Source: Hemerocallis citrina (taxonomy: Eukaryota > Streptophyta > Magnoliopsida > Asparagales > Asphodelaceae). Taken from it: 64,000 nt of DNA. How positions within the stretch are numbered: the stretch's first letter is position 1; the number at the start of each line of letters is the position of its first letter. Location: assembly GCA_017893485.1 (NCBI GenBank), contig CM030358.1, forward strand, positions 147,696,926 to 147,760,925, in the 5' to 3' direction. Made by a program: the position numbers and the translations under genes. The notes beneath the pieces are model-generated. The model did not search any database. It worked only from the letters and a program-made list of their open reading frames with translations, and was not told where the DNA came from. Of the stretch, positions 55,050 through 64,000 are shown piece after piece.

Positions 55050-55363
55050 TGCTATTGGAGCACATTTTGCGACCCGTTGGACCTGCGGGTCAACGGTCGA
55101 CCCAGGGCGGGTCGAACGTTTGACCCGTTCGGGTCTAATGGTTCGCAAACCGCGGGCCGACCCGCGGGTTGGAGGGCGGGTTGGGTTTTTTAAGCGGGTT
55201 TGCGGGTCAGGTTGAGCGGGTTGGATCCGCTATTTTCGAGACCCGGATCGACCCATTACTATTCACGGGGTTGACCTGAACCTGAACCACCATTTTGCGA
55301 GCCTGGTTATACGTGAGGGTCGCGGGCGGGTCAGCGATTGACCCGGCCCATTTGCCATCCCTA
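55050..55363. repeat. hAT 2 subterminal motif cluster
   Basis: Many copies of CGGGTCGACCC, GCGGGTT and GACCCG variants lie before the terminal repeat, parallel to 9650-9890 in hAT 1. Clustered subterminal motifs are the usual transposase-binding sites of hAT elements. Confidence 0.7.
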
Positions 55364-55450
55364 GTTAAGGATCAGGAACCCCGTCGTCATCAAGATAAGG
55401 TCGATGTTTCCCCTTCTTGTGGCGGGCTGTTTAACCACTCACCGTCCCTG

Positions 55451-55664
55451 ATATGGCTAAAAATAGGATTAAATCGGGACCGTTCACATCGGAGACGAAT
55501 CTTAAAGCTCAGGGGTAAAACGGTAATTTCACCTACTAACGGGTCCGAAGCGGGTACTGGGTCTCCTCCTCACAGATCCAACAACCCGCGAACGGATCCA
55601 TCTCAACTGGGTACGGGTCCCGACCCGATACAAACCCAGACCAGCAAGAGGAGATCAGGGTCAC
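55451..55664. other. Junction between LINE 2 and Tat element 2, unassigned
   Basis: GC-rich with an open plus frame (to 55672) but no recognised domain. It may be the end of LINE 2 ORF1 or U3 of the Tat LTR. Confidence 0.35.
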
Positions 55665-56067
55665 TGATTTGACTAAATCAACGGGCCTGATTTGCAGTTA
55701 TTCTCTCACCGGGAATTGAGGGATTACATTCCTAATCTGATTACGAGGATTTTATGCCTTATCAGATCACAGGAATCACATTCCTAATCTGATCCCAACG
55801 GCGACTATAAATACCCCCACCTACCACTGTTACAGGTTAATCACTCTTTTGCCAACTTAAGCTCTTTTTTAATCATCACTGGTTACTGACAAGAGCATCG
55901 GAGGGTGCGTCGCCGGGATCAACCCCGGTGTTTCGCACTTTCCTTGCAGGTATTCGGCGGGAGTCGGCATCCCAACTCCGACGAACAGGTTCGGACTCGC
56001 TATTCAGGTTTTTCCACGAACCCACAAATTCTATCTGTTTACCCCCACACCAGAATTAGCGGTAACA
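55665..56067 (+). repeat. Tat 2 5' LTR
   Basis: It ends GCGGTAACA at 56067, 3 bases before the primer site. The start is uncertain; TGATTTGACTAAATC at 55665 is the best TG. CTATAAATACCCCC near 55805 is the TATA box. CATCGGAGGGTGCGTCGCCG and CCCCGGTGTTTCGC parallel Tat 1 near 5785-5830. Confidence 0.65.
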
Positions 56068-56070
56068 GAT

Positions 56071-56088
56071 TGGCGCCGTCTGTGGGAA
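56071..56088 (+). promoter_or_regulatory. Tat 2 primer-binding site
   Basis: TGGCGCCGTCTGTGGGAA directly inside the LTR is the sequence usual in Tat/Ogre-type elements. I recall tRNA-Arg as the primer but did not verify it. Confidence 0.85.
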
Positions 56089-56139
56089 ACCATACGAATA
56101 GCCTCCTCCTCTTCCTCGTCGACTAGCTCTTCTCCAGCC

Positions 56140-57890
56140 ATGCCTCCCAGAAAGGTCAGATCTAGAGGGTCCAATCGTGCGCCCAACCCTGCTGACCAGC
56201 AAGAAGTCCCTGTCCATCCCTCTCAACAACAGGGGCGGCTCCCTCCGCCCGCCGAGGACCGTGTCCAACAGGACCCACCTCCTCTTCCAAACCAGCAACC
56301 CCCAAACGGTCCCGATCCACGGAAGCAAAAACAACCTCTCCATCAAGACCACATATCGGTACACAACGCCTCCCATAGTCCTCAGGCCCCTGACCTTCGA
56401 AATACTATCCTCAACCGGCAGAAGGATGAGGATCTCCGCCACCATCTGGACGAAAAGCGGTCCCGAAAGGGAGCCTCCCGCTTACAGCGTCCAGATGAGC
56501 GGAATCCTCACCACCGCGAGCATAGAAGGTCTCCTACCAGGAGAGGGCAGAGAGAGTCACCCGAGCATTACAGGAGGAGGCGCCACTCTCCTACCGGTCG
56601 GCATCAGCTGAGGAACAAAGAGGCGCCCATCACTCGCACCGAGTTCCTGCAGTTTCAAGCAACGATGTTGCAGGCTCTTAACCTCCGACCCAACAACAAT
56701 GAGGCCCAAAGGATTCCTTCGCCCCAACAGGTTCCCAGTCCTTGCCATAGGTCCGCCTCTCCTCCGTCGGCTCCTAACCACCAGCAGCATGATCTTAACC
56801 CTCGCCGCTCCCGGGACGACCATCGTCGTAGCCCCGGCTCTCCCTCCTACGAAGACGAGTCCAGAGGCTCGTTCGACTACCACAGGAGGGACGATGCCCT
56901 ATACCGCCGTCTCCATGAGGTGGAGAGGCGAATCGGTCAGATGGACGAGGGGGAGGGGTCAAACAGCAGGACCATCTGCCCGAACAGACCTCCCTTCTCC
57001 CAGACCATCATGGAAGCTCCTATCCCAAGAGGTTTCGAACTCCGAAGTTCGAAACTTACTCGGGGGAGTCGAACCCCGTGGACCACATCGAAAGCTTTAA
57101 GACCCTCATGCTAATCTACGAAGCTTCCGATGCTTTGCTGTGCAAAACCTTCCCCGCCACTCTTAAGGGTTCGGCTCGGGAGTGGTACTCCCGCCTCGCC
57201 CCGTCTTCCATATTCTCCTTCGAGCAATTCGAGAGCCTCTTCATCACTCATTTTGTGAGTAGCAGACGCACGGAGAAGACCAACATCTCGTTACTCCAGT
57301 TCCGCCAGAAGAAGGGAGAGAAGTTGAGAGACTATGTGAAGAGGTTCACTGCGGAGGTCAGGTCCATAGCCTCCCTCGACCAATCCGTCGCAACAGCCGC
57401 CTTCCAATCCAACGTCTTCAATTCCAGCCTCCGCTCCTCTCTTGCTAAGAAGCCTCCATAGAACTTTGCTGACCTTCTTCTCAGGTGTGACAAGTACATT
57501 CGTGCCGAAGAGGCCGCCTACCTTCCAAGCTTCGGAGGGTCTACCTCAGGGACGAAACGAAAGCTGACCGAAGAAGAAGTGGCTAAGAAGCTTCAGAAGG
57601 ACGGCAATGGCCAGTGCCGCCTGATTCCTCGGTTTGAGAAGTTCACCCCCCTCGTTGCCAATATATCAGAAGTTCTTATGGAAGTGGACAAGGAAGGGCT
57701 ACTCCGTGCTCCCCCTAGAATGAACACACCTGGAAAGAAGAGGAACAAAGATAAGTGGTGCCGCTTTCACAGGGACCACGGCCACGACACGGAAGATTGT
57801 CGGGCACTGAAGGAGGAGATCGAAGAACTCATACAGCGAGGGCACCTGACCAAGTTCGTCCAGAAAGAGAGATCCGAGCTTCCCCCCTGA
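56140..57890 (+). pseudogene. Tat 2 gag
   Basis: The ATG at 56140 opens a Pro/Gln/Arg-rich N-terminus with many RRSP-type stretches. After a 1-base frameshift near 57030 the gag core reads KFETYSGESNPVDHIESFKT, SAREWYSRLAPSSIFSFEQF, EKTNISLLQFRQKKGEKLRD and ADLLLRCDKYIRAEEAA. CRFHRDHGHDTEDCRALKEE is the zinc knuckle. It ends ERSELPP at the stop 57888-57890. A TAG at 57459 is the only other break. No protease motif follows. Confidence 0.9.
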
Positions 57891-58219
57891 GGAGCCAACA
57901 AACGAACCGAAGGGCCCGCCGAGCTTTAAGACTCAGAACCTCCCGGCTCTTCCCAAGAGGTCTTCACCTTATCATAGAAGCAGGATCTTGATTTTTAATA
58001 AGGCCGATGCTTGTAATTCGGCCAATAGCATGTAATAAGGGCTCGCCATATTGAAGCAGCCACTTAGTTTATTTCAATAAAACTTTACGTTTTTTCATTG
58101 GAAATTGTTGCTCTTACTTCATCTCTACCTCTCCGAGTCGTGACTCGCTGAAGGGTGAGTTCGGAGTCCAGCCTCTTCTACATGGCTGCTCCTGCAACTT
58201 ACTAAGCTCTTCCCAACGA
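57891..58219 (+). other. Tat 2 gag-to-3' UTR joint
   Basis: About 100 bases after gag, the sequence AATAAGGCCGATGCTTG, then ATTGAAGCAGCCACTTAG and CAATAAAACTTTACG match the post-integrase block of Tat 1 (2075-2180). This places the pol deletion between 57890 and about 57985. Confidence 0.75.
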
Positions 58220-58651
58220 GTTCGGAGTCTAACACTTGGCTCGATTCCTCTTCAAATAACCTGCTCTTCAGCGGGTTAGAAGTGGTTCGCCATTCGGAAT
58301 TGCTCCCACAACCGTTGACTACCTCTACCGATGGTTCGGAGTCCAACACTTGGCTCGATTCTGCTTCAAATAACCTGCTCTTCAGCAGGTTAGAAGTGGT
58401 TCGCCATTCAGAATTGCTCCCACAACCGTTGAACACCTCTACCGATGGTTCGGAGTCCAACACTTGGCTCGATTCCTCTTCAAATAACCTGCTCTTCAGC
58501 GGGTTAGAAGTGGTTCGCCATTCGGAATTGCTCCCACAACCGTTGACTACCTCTACCGATGGTTCGGAGTCCAACACTTGGCTCGATTCTGCTTCAAATA
58601 ACCTGCTCTTCAGCGGGTTAGAAGTGGTTCGCCATTCGGAATTGCTCCCAC
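58220..58651. repeat. 114-bp tandem repeat, 3.8 copies (Tat 2 3' UTR)
   Basis: Units begin GTTCGGAGTCYAACACTTGG at 58220, 58334, 58448 and 58562, exactly 114 apart and nearly identical. 114 is a multiple of 3, so both strands are open through the array. The last unit is cut by the solo copia LTR and resumes at 60178 with CCCACAACCGTTGA. Confidence 0.93.
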
Positions 58652-60177
58652 TGTTAGTGTAGGTGCCCTAGAGGCAATACAATGATCAGTATTATTGACA
58701 TTATGTTCTTTTGATTATATTAATAATTTATTATGCTTCGTATTTACTGCGTTATAAATATTAGCATGATAAATGTCCTTAGATTATTAATACGAACTAT
58801 ATGAACATGAGATTATATATAGTATAATAATCTTAAATGTCCCTAGTCGAGTATTATTATTATTAGGACAGTAATAATACATTGAGACTAGTATGTTGAT
58901 TGATTGATGACCACCTCTCATGGGTCATTAGGATAGAGATACTAAAATCAATACATAGGTAAATGTAAGAGTACATTGTACTGGACAGACCCACTGTGAG
59001 ATTCTACATGGAATGAATTAATAAGTGTCATAAGTAATCTCACTGTGATAATGGTGTAATGGTCCTCTGACCTGAAATCATTATATTTCTACACGAAAAT
59101 TAATGCACTTTGATTCTATCAAAAGTTATCTTTAATCGGGTAATGATAAAGATAGTATTGGGTTCATTATGAATCGTGTGAGAAATATGAATGATCTAGA
59201 AGGAATTTAACCCTCCTAATTTTAGGAGCGATATTATCGGCCTCTTGTTTGAGTGAGACTATGAAATGCATGGCCATGCTCAAATATTGATTTGTTTGAA
59301 TAGTCTACTCATCGATCAAGAAAATAAAGATTAAATTATTAAGAGGATGACACGTCCCATGCCTCTAGTTTAATCTATAATATCAAGGTTAAAAGGATTA
59401 TATTACATGGAGACATTAGTCACGAAAGGTTTAATTGAATCACCAATTATTATTATTACTTGGGTAGCAATGATGTATTACTAGATGCCGCTCATTGTTT
59501 ATAATTTTATTATAAGATAATAAAATTATTGCCAACGTAATAATAACCTAAAGGGTCACACACTTAGAACGTTTAAAAGGAGTATTAATTTAAATTCGGA
59601 ATTTAAATGATTCGAAATTAGTTATTTAATTAATTGAGTTGGACTTAATTAATTAAAGGATAATTCGAATTTAAATGATAAAACCAAATCAGATTGGTCT
59701 TATCAGAAGCCAAACTGATTACGGTTAATTCGAATTTAAATGATAAAACCAAATCAGATTGGTCTTATCAGAAGCCAAACTGATTACGGTTAAGCCCACC
59801 TCTTATCTCTCCCTATAAATACATAGAGATGTATTGGATTGGAATGATCTTTGACAAATCCGTTTTCCACAGAAAACCCTAGCCGCTCAACTGTTGAGAG
59901 GCAAAAGAGAGAGAGAGAGAGGCAAGCATCATCGGCTAGTACCGGCTCCCTCGATCGTTGGACGATCGGACGTTCGTGTGGACTGCCTTAGAGACGCGGA
60001 TCTAGCTACTAGGGCTGCGTGGTGATTGCAACCTCCATCTTTCAGCCTTCGTAAAGCTCCGAAAGGTAAAATTTTATTTATCCATTATTAGCCATGTCTT
60101 GTACACGGATCCATGGGTTAGGGTTTCGGATCTGTTATCATTTCTTTTTCGCTGCGTTTGTGCCCCGACACCCTACA
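58652..60177. mobile_element. Solo LTR, copia-like, 1,526 bp
   Basis: Starts TGTTAGTGTAGGTGCCC, ends GACACCCTACA, flanked by CCCAC at 58647-58651 and 60178-60182. CCTATAAATACATAGAG near 59812 is a plus-strand TATA box. A 65-bp unit beginning AATTCGAATTTAAATGATAA is perfectly duplicated (59662 and 59727). No coding. TG..CA ends and the 5-bp duplication support a solo LTR. The superfamily is a guess. Confidence 0.82.
59662..59791. repeat. 65-bp perfect tandem duplication in the solo LTR
   Basis: AATTCGAATTTAAATGATAA...CTGATTACGGTT occurs twice in direct succession, just upstream of the TATA box. Confidence 0.92.
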
Positions 60178-60210
60178 CCCACAACCGTTGATTCTCTCAC
60201 ATAAGCAGCA

Positions 60211-61486
60211 AGTTCGGAGCTACAGCTCTCCCCTAGAGTTGCTCCTCACACTCGTCTCACAAATGGCTCTCTTCCAGAGCCGAGCTCTTCACTCCGCTCG
60301 CCGCCGAAGCGGACCCCTTATCAACGAGTTCGGAGCCACAGCTCTCCCCTAGAGTTGCTCCTCACACTCGTCTCATAAATGGCTCTCTTCCAGAGCCGAG
60401 CTCTTCACTCCGCTCGCCGCCGAAGCAGACCCCTTATCAACGAGTTCGGAGCTACAGCTCTCCCCTAGAGTTGCTCCTCAAACTCATCTCACAAATGGCT
60501 CTCTTCCAGAGCCGAGCGCTTCCCTCCGCTCGCCGCCGAAGCGGACCTCTTCTCAACGAGTTTGGAGCACAACTCTCTCCTAGAGTTCCTCCTCACACTT
60601 GTCTCACAAATAGCTCTCCTCCAGATCCGAGCTCTTTGCTCCACTCGCCCCCGAAGCGGACCCCTTCTCGACAAGTTTGGAACACAACTCTCTCCTAGAG
60701 CTCCTCCTCCCACTTGTCTCACAAATAGCTCTCTTCCAGATCCGAGCTCTTTGCTCCGCTCGCCGCCGAAGCGGACCTCTTCTCAACGAGTTCGGAGCTC
60801 AAAACTCTCTCCAAGATTTGCTCCTTAAACTCCTCTCACAAATGGCTCTCTTCCAGAGCCGAGCTCTTCCCTCCGCTCGACGCTGAAGCGGACCTCTTCT
60901 CAACGAGTTCAGAGCTCAAAACTCTCTCCAAGAGTTGCTCCTCAAACTCATCTCACAAATGGCTCTCTTCCAGAGCCGAGCTCTTCCCCCCGCTTGCCGC
61001 CGAAGCGGACCTCTTCTCGACGAGTTTGGAGCACAACTCTCTCATAGAGTCCCTCCTCACACTCGTCTCACAAATATCTCTCTTCCAGAGCCGAGCTCTT
61101 CACTCCGCTCGCCTCCGAAGCGGACCTCTTCTCCACGAGTTTGGAGCACAACTCTCTCATAGAGTCCCTCCTCACACTCGTCTCACAAATAGCTTTCTTC
61201 CAGAGCGGAGCTCTTCGCTCCGCTCATCCCCGAAGCAGACCTCTTCTCAACGAGTTCGGAGCTCAAAACTCTCTCCAAGAGTTGCTCCTCAAACTCATCT
61301 CACAAATGGCTCTCTTCCAGAGCCGAGCTCTTCCCTCCGCTCGCCGCCGAAGCGGATCTCCTCTCAACGAGTTCGGAGCTCACAACTCTCTCCTAGAGCT
61401 GCTCCTCAAACTCGTCTCCCAAATGGCTCTCTTCCAGAGCCGAGCTCTTCCATCCGCTCGAATGCCGAGCAAGTGCCGATCCGACC
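60211..61486. repeat. 116-bp tandem repeat array, 11 copies (Tat 2 3' UTR)
   Basis: Units begin AGTTCGGAGCTCA or variants at about 60211, 60327, 60443, 60559, 60674, 60789, 60906, 61023, 61138, 61253 and 61370. Each has CTCCCCTAGAGTTGCTCCTC or similar, CTCGTCTCACAAATGGCTCT and CTTCCAGAGCCGAGCTCTTC. Spacing is 115-117. The AGTTCGGAG start is shared with the 114-bp array, so the two families are related. Confidence 0.93.
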
Positions 61487-61559
61487 CCAACATCAAAGAG
61501 CCCGGTCGGCTACCGAGCAAGTGCCTTCCCGATCCTGCAAACGGAGAAAACTCACTTTC

Positions 61560-61800
61560 TCCTCAACATTCGTGCAAGATCTCGATCGGACGGCCCAGAT
61601 CTTGCCAGCGTCGCTAAACAACAAGATAGCATTTTCTTGGGAACTGAGCCGTCTCGAGATTCGTGCCATCATCCAACGGCCCAGATCTTGCCAGCGTCGC
61701 TAAACGACAAGATAGTGTTTTCTTGGCAACTGTGCCCGCTCGAGATTCGCGCTGAGATCTGACGGCTCAGATCGCTCCACGTCGCTCGGTATTCTGAGCC
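61560..61800. repeat. 86-bp repeat, first cluster
   Basis: ACGGCYCAGATC followed by TTGCCAGCGTCGCTAAAC, a GACAAGATAG block and CTCGAGATTCGTGCC recurs at about 61590, 61676 and 61762. Further copies lie at 62418 and 62503 and at 63913 to the window end. Confidence 0.82.
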
Positions 61801-61845
61801 GAGCGACTAGCGATCCGACCCACTCGCGCCTCTTCTTCGCCCCTA

Positions 61846-61985
61846 GGGTCTTCCTAGCACATCTTCAAAGGGTCTTCCTGGCACAAGGGTCTTCCTAGCA
61901 CAAGGGTCTTCCTAGCACATCTTCCAAGGGTCTTCCTGGCACAAGGGTCTTCCTAGCACAAGGGTCTTCCTAGCACATCTTCTCC
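61846..61985. repeat. 17-bp minisatellite with a 58-bp higher-order period
   Basis: GGGTCTTCCTRGCACA occurs at 61846, 61870, 61887, 61904, 61928, 61945 and 61962. The steps 24, 17 and 17 repeat as a block of 58. Confidence 0.9.
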
Positions 61986-62770
61986 GCCTCTAGGAGTGGA
62001 GCTCCTCTTCCAAAATCCCCGAGACCAAAGTACTTATCGACTTCATGAAGACAAGCATCTTGCGGGGCTATTTTGACCATGAAGGAGGGTGAATCTTCAT
62101 CCCACTCCTAAAGAGAAGTTGTAGATCTTCGAACCAGCTTCGAAACGAGGGGTCGCACGCCCCGATCGGACCTCCGTAGCACCGGGAAAGTGGATCTCAA
62201 TGCAGCTGCGCCGAATAGCTCGGAAATCCGAGCCGAGCCACTCGCACAAGGGAGAAATCCGAACCGAACTCTTCCCATCCGAGGTAGGATCCAAGCTCTT
62301 CCCATCCGAGCCCCAACATCAAAGAGTCCGGTCGGCTAACCGAGCAAGTGCCCATCCGAGCGTCAAACCGGAGAAAACTCACTTTCTCCTCAACATTCGT
62401 GTAAGATCTCAATCAGACGGCTCAGATCATGCCAGCACCACTACACGACAAGATAGCGTTTTCTAGGGAATTGAGCCCGTCTCGAGATTTGTGCCACCAT
62501 CCAACGGCCCAGATCGAGCCACGTAGCTCGAATCTACCATCCGAGCTACTGCCCTACCGAGCTGCAAAATGGCCAAAAATTTGCCTCAAAATCCGTGCTC
62601 GGATTTGCCGAACAAGAAGCAGCGAGGAAGAAGAAGAAGTCAAAAAATTTATTAAAAAAAAAAAGAGGGAGAAAAAAGGCCGGGTTCGACCCGTTAAGGG
62701 ATCCAAACCCGAACCCCTTTACCCTCCTTCTTCTTCCGCTCGTTCCCGCCAAAACAAGAAAAAAAAAACC
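61986..62770 (+). other. Tat 2 3' UTR, mixed
   Basis: Holds the second cluster of 86-bp repeats and a copy of the AAAGAGYCCGGTCGGCTA...GAGCAAGTGCC block (first near 61495, second near 62320, third partial near 63810). An A-rich stretch at 62655-62680. No gene recognised. Confidence 0.5.
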
Positions 62771-63620
62771 CCATGCAGCTCTCGTTCCTCCGACGTCGAG
62801 CTCCTTTCCTCCGTCGCCGATCTCGACTTGCCACATCCAAAGCTCCACGCCTCTGCCGCCGAGCTCCAGCTCAGGTGACGAGCTTCAACGTTTCCTCGCC
62901 GAAACCAAGCTTCGAGCTCGCCACCGCCACAGTCGAGCTCAACTCTCGACCCATCACCAACTGCCTCCGAGCTCCGCCTCCACCGTCGCCAAGCTCTACC
63001 TTCGTCACCTTCGACCTCGTCAGCCTCCAACTCCAATAAGGAGCTCCATCGAGATTCACAGCCGAGCTCCTTTCCTCCATCTTCACCGAAGCTTCCAAAC
63101 CGCCGAGCTCGCCACAGTCAGAGTCGTCCAACGGCGAGCTCCCTCGTTCGCCGCTCGTCCCCTTCCCGAGCTCGACCCAAAACTCCTTCCACCTCGTCGA
63201 GCTCGCCTTCTCCCTCGAAGCGCTCTTCTCCTTCCACGTCGAGCTGTCTCCACATCACCAAATCCACCATCCCTCCAAGCTCCTCAACCACCTCAAAGAG
63301 CTCCGGACGCCACCAACACTGAGCTCCGATGCCAAGCTCACCACTGCATCGAGCTCCATCACCGCCTCGACGAGCTCCGAACTACGCGAGCTCCCTCTCC
63401 ATCGAATCCATGGCCGAGCTCCATTCATTCCAAGCTTCGCCGTCGAGCTCTCCCACAATCGAGCTCCATCACCGCCTCGACGAGCTCCGAAGTGCGCGAG
63501 CTTCGTCTCCATCGATTCCATGGCCAAGCTCCGTTCATTCCAAGCTCCGTCGCCGAGCCCTCCACTTCGCGAGCTCGCCTTGCCACTTCAACGTCACCGA
63601 ACTCCATTGACGCCCTCGGG
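62771..63620. repeat. GAGCTC-dense block with a 110-bp duplication
   Basis: GAGCTC or close variants occur more than 20 times in about 850 bases. A unit containing GAGCTCCATCACCGCCTCGA is duplicated at 63351 and 63461. Frames are open on both strands because of composition. I see no credible protein. Confidence 0.7.
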
Positions 63621-64000
63621 GACGGAGACGGGGACGGAGTCGGAGTCGGAGGCGTCGTCGAGTCGAAGGATGGGTCGGAGCAACGAAGAAGAAGACACAG
63701 AGCGAAGAACGAAGAAGAAGAGAAAGAAGGAAGTGCGGGGAAAAGAAAGAAAAAAAATGCCACGTGGCATCGCCACGTGGCCTCACACCCGAGGTCGAAG
63801 TCACCCCCGGTCGGCAGCCGAACAAGTCCCTTTCCGATCCTGCAAACGGAGAAAAAAGCCACCGAGCAACTCCAACCGTTGGATCTTCGCGAAAATCGCG
63901 CAAAAATTGATGAACGGCTCAGATCGCGCCACGTCTACACAAAACGACAAATTAACGATTTTTCGAAAAACGTGCCCCCTCGAGATTCGTGCCAGGATCC
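63621..64000 (+). other. Tat 2 3' UTR, right edge
   Basis: Contains GCCACGTGGCATCGCCACGT-type palindromes near 63760-63780, then the third copy of the GTCGGC...AACAAGTCCC block and the last 86-bp repeats. The element continues past the window. Confidence 0.5.

Larger units (their letters stand above)
52771..55363 (-). mobile_element. hAT transposon (hAT 2)
   Basis: Perfect 8-bp duplication GTTAAGGA at 52763-52770 and 55364-55371. The terminal inverted repeats are TAAGGATGGCATT at the left and TTTGCCATCCCTA at the right (imperfect). The right subterminal region 55050-55340 is rich in GGGTCGACCC-like motifs, the same family as hAT 1. Transposase is on the minus strand. The left side lacks the transposase C-terminus and joins the subterminal repeat directly, so an internal deletion is inferred. 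Confidence 0.92.
49750..55450 (+). mobile_element. L1-type LINE (LINE 2), 5' UTR and ORF1, with hAT 2 inside
   Basis: A pyrimidine-rich 5' UTR (about 49750-50650) is followed by ORF1 with two zinc knuckles and the same core as LINE 1 ORF1. The element is interrupted by hAT 2 (52771-55363), and ORF1 resumes for about 80 bases. ORF2 is absent; the Tat element 2 LTR region follows. Both boundaries are approximate. Confidence 0.75.
55665..64000 (+). mobile_element. Gag-only Tat-lineage Ty3/gypsy element (Tat 2)
   Basis: LTR end, primer site, gag and then directly the 3' UTR block that follows pol in Tat 1. Protease, RT, RNase H and integrase are all missing. The 3' UTR holds a 114-bp array, a 116-bp array, 58-bp and 86-bp repeats and a GAGCTC-rich block, and runs off the right edge. 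The 3' LTR is not seen. Confidence 0.82.

Noticed and set aside
58125..58662. Long ORFs on both strands over the 114-bp array
   Set aside because: The unit is a multiple of 3, so any open unit stays open. The repetitive protein is a by-product of the array.
61026..61703. 225-codon plus-strand ORF
   Set aside because: It runs through the 116-bp array and neighbouring repeats. Its protein is a chain of shifted repeat translations with no family resemblance.

Overview
This is a plant nuclear genome window, most likely from a flowering plant. It holds Ty3/gypsy elements of the Tat and Athila types, Ty1/copia elements including a Sirevirus-like one, L1-type LINEs, hAT elements, Helitrons, and one fragment of a plant-specific calmodulin-binding protein 60 (CBP60) exon. 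There is no intact host gene, rRNA gene or functional tRNA gene. The window reads as repeat-dense, probably heterochromatic DNA. Nearly every coding region is broken by stops or frameshifts. The clearest exceptions are a 315-codon ORF inside a non-autonomous copia element and a possible two-exon antisense gene in the first Tat element.

Layout from left to right: (1) 1-5906, the 3' half of a Tat-lineage gypsy element: RNase H, additional RNase H, integrase, a 3' UTR with 215-bp and 82-bp tandem repeats, an antisense gene, and a 3' LTR side with 119-bp repeats. (2) 5907-10433, small DNA transposons: two elements with a palindromic GC-rich end, a decayed hAT, and a MITE. (3) 10694-17777, one CBP60 exon split by a 6.8-kb 5'-truncated LINE. 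(4) 17778-23535, a decayed copia element that begins within the CBP60 coding sequence. (5) 23769-48465, a minus-strand non-autonomous Sirevirus-like element with 976-bp LTRs and TSD TAAGC. It carries an Athila-like gag-only element (29228-33601, TSD CCTTC), a 257-bp Helitron (28105-28361), and a broken right LTR. That LTR holds a second copia element (43625-48380, TSD TATGA) and a long solo LTR (35158-43617, TSD TATAT), which itself holds another long solo LTR (37976-42830). (6) 48466-49745, AT-rich DNA with a CT microsatellite and a Helitron 3' end. (7) About 49750-55450, a second LINE with a hAT element (52771-55363, TSD GTTAAGGA) in its ORF1. (8) About 55665-64000, a gag-only Tat element: gag runs directly into a 3' UTR made of several tandem-repeat families, with a solo copia LTR (58652-60177, TSD CCCAC) inside one of them.

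The target-site duplications give the order of insertion in the nested block. Sirevirus came first. Copia 2 then entered its right LTR, and solo LTR A landed 2 bp from the copia 2 end. Solo LTR B then entered A. The Athila-like element and the Helitron entered the Sirevirus gag independently.

The most unusual signals are: an extended tRNA-Asp copy at the Athila-like primer site; a 25S rRNA fragment in the pol of copia 2; an intact unrelated ORF with its own TATA candidates in the Sirevirus-like element; an array of eight short hairpins with varying but complementary stems in solo LTR B; and a spliceable antisense gene in Tat element 1. All family calls are from reading the sequence. No database search was run.
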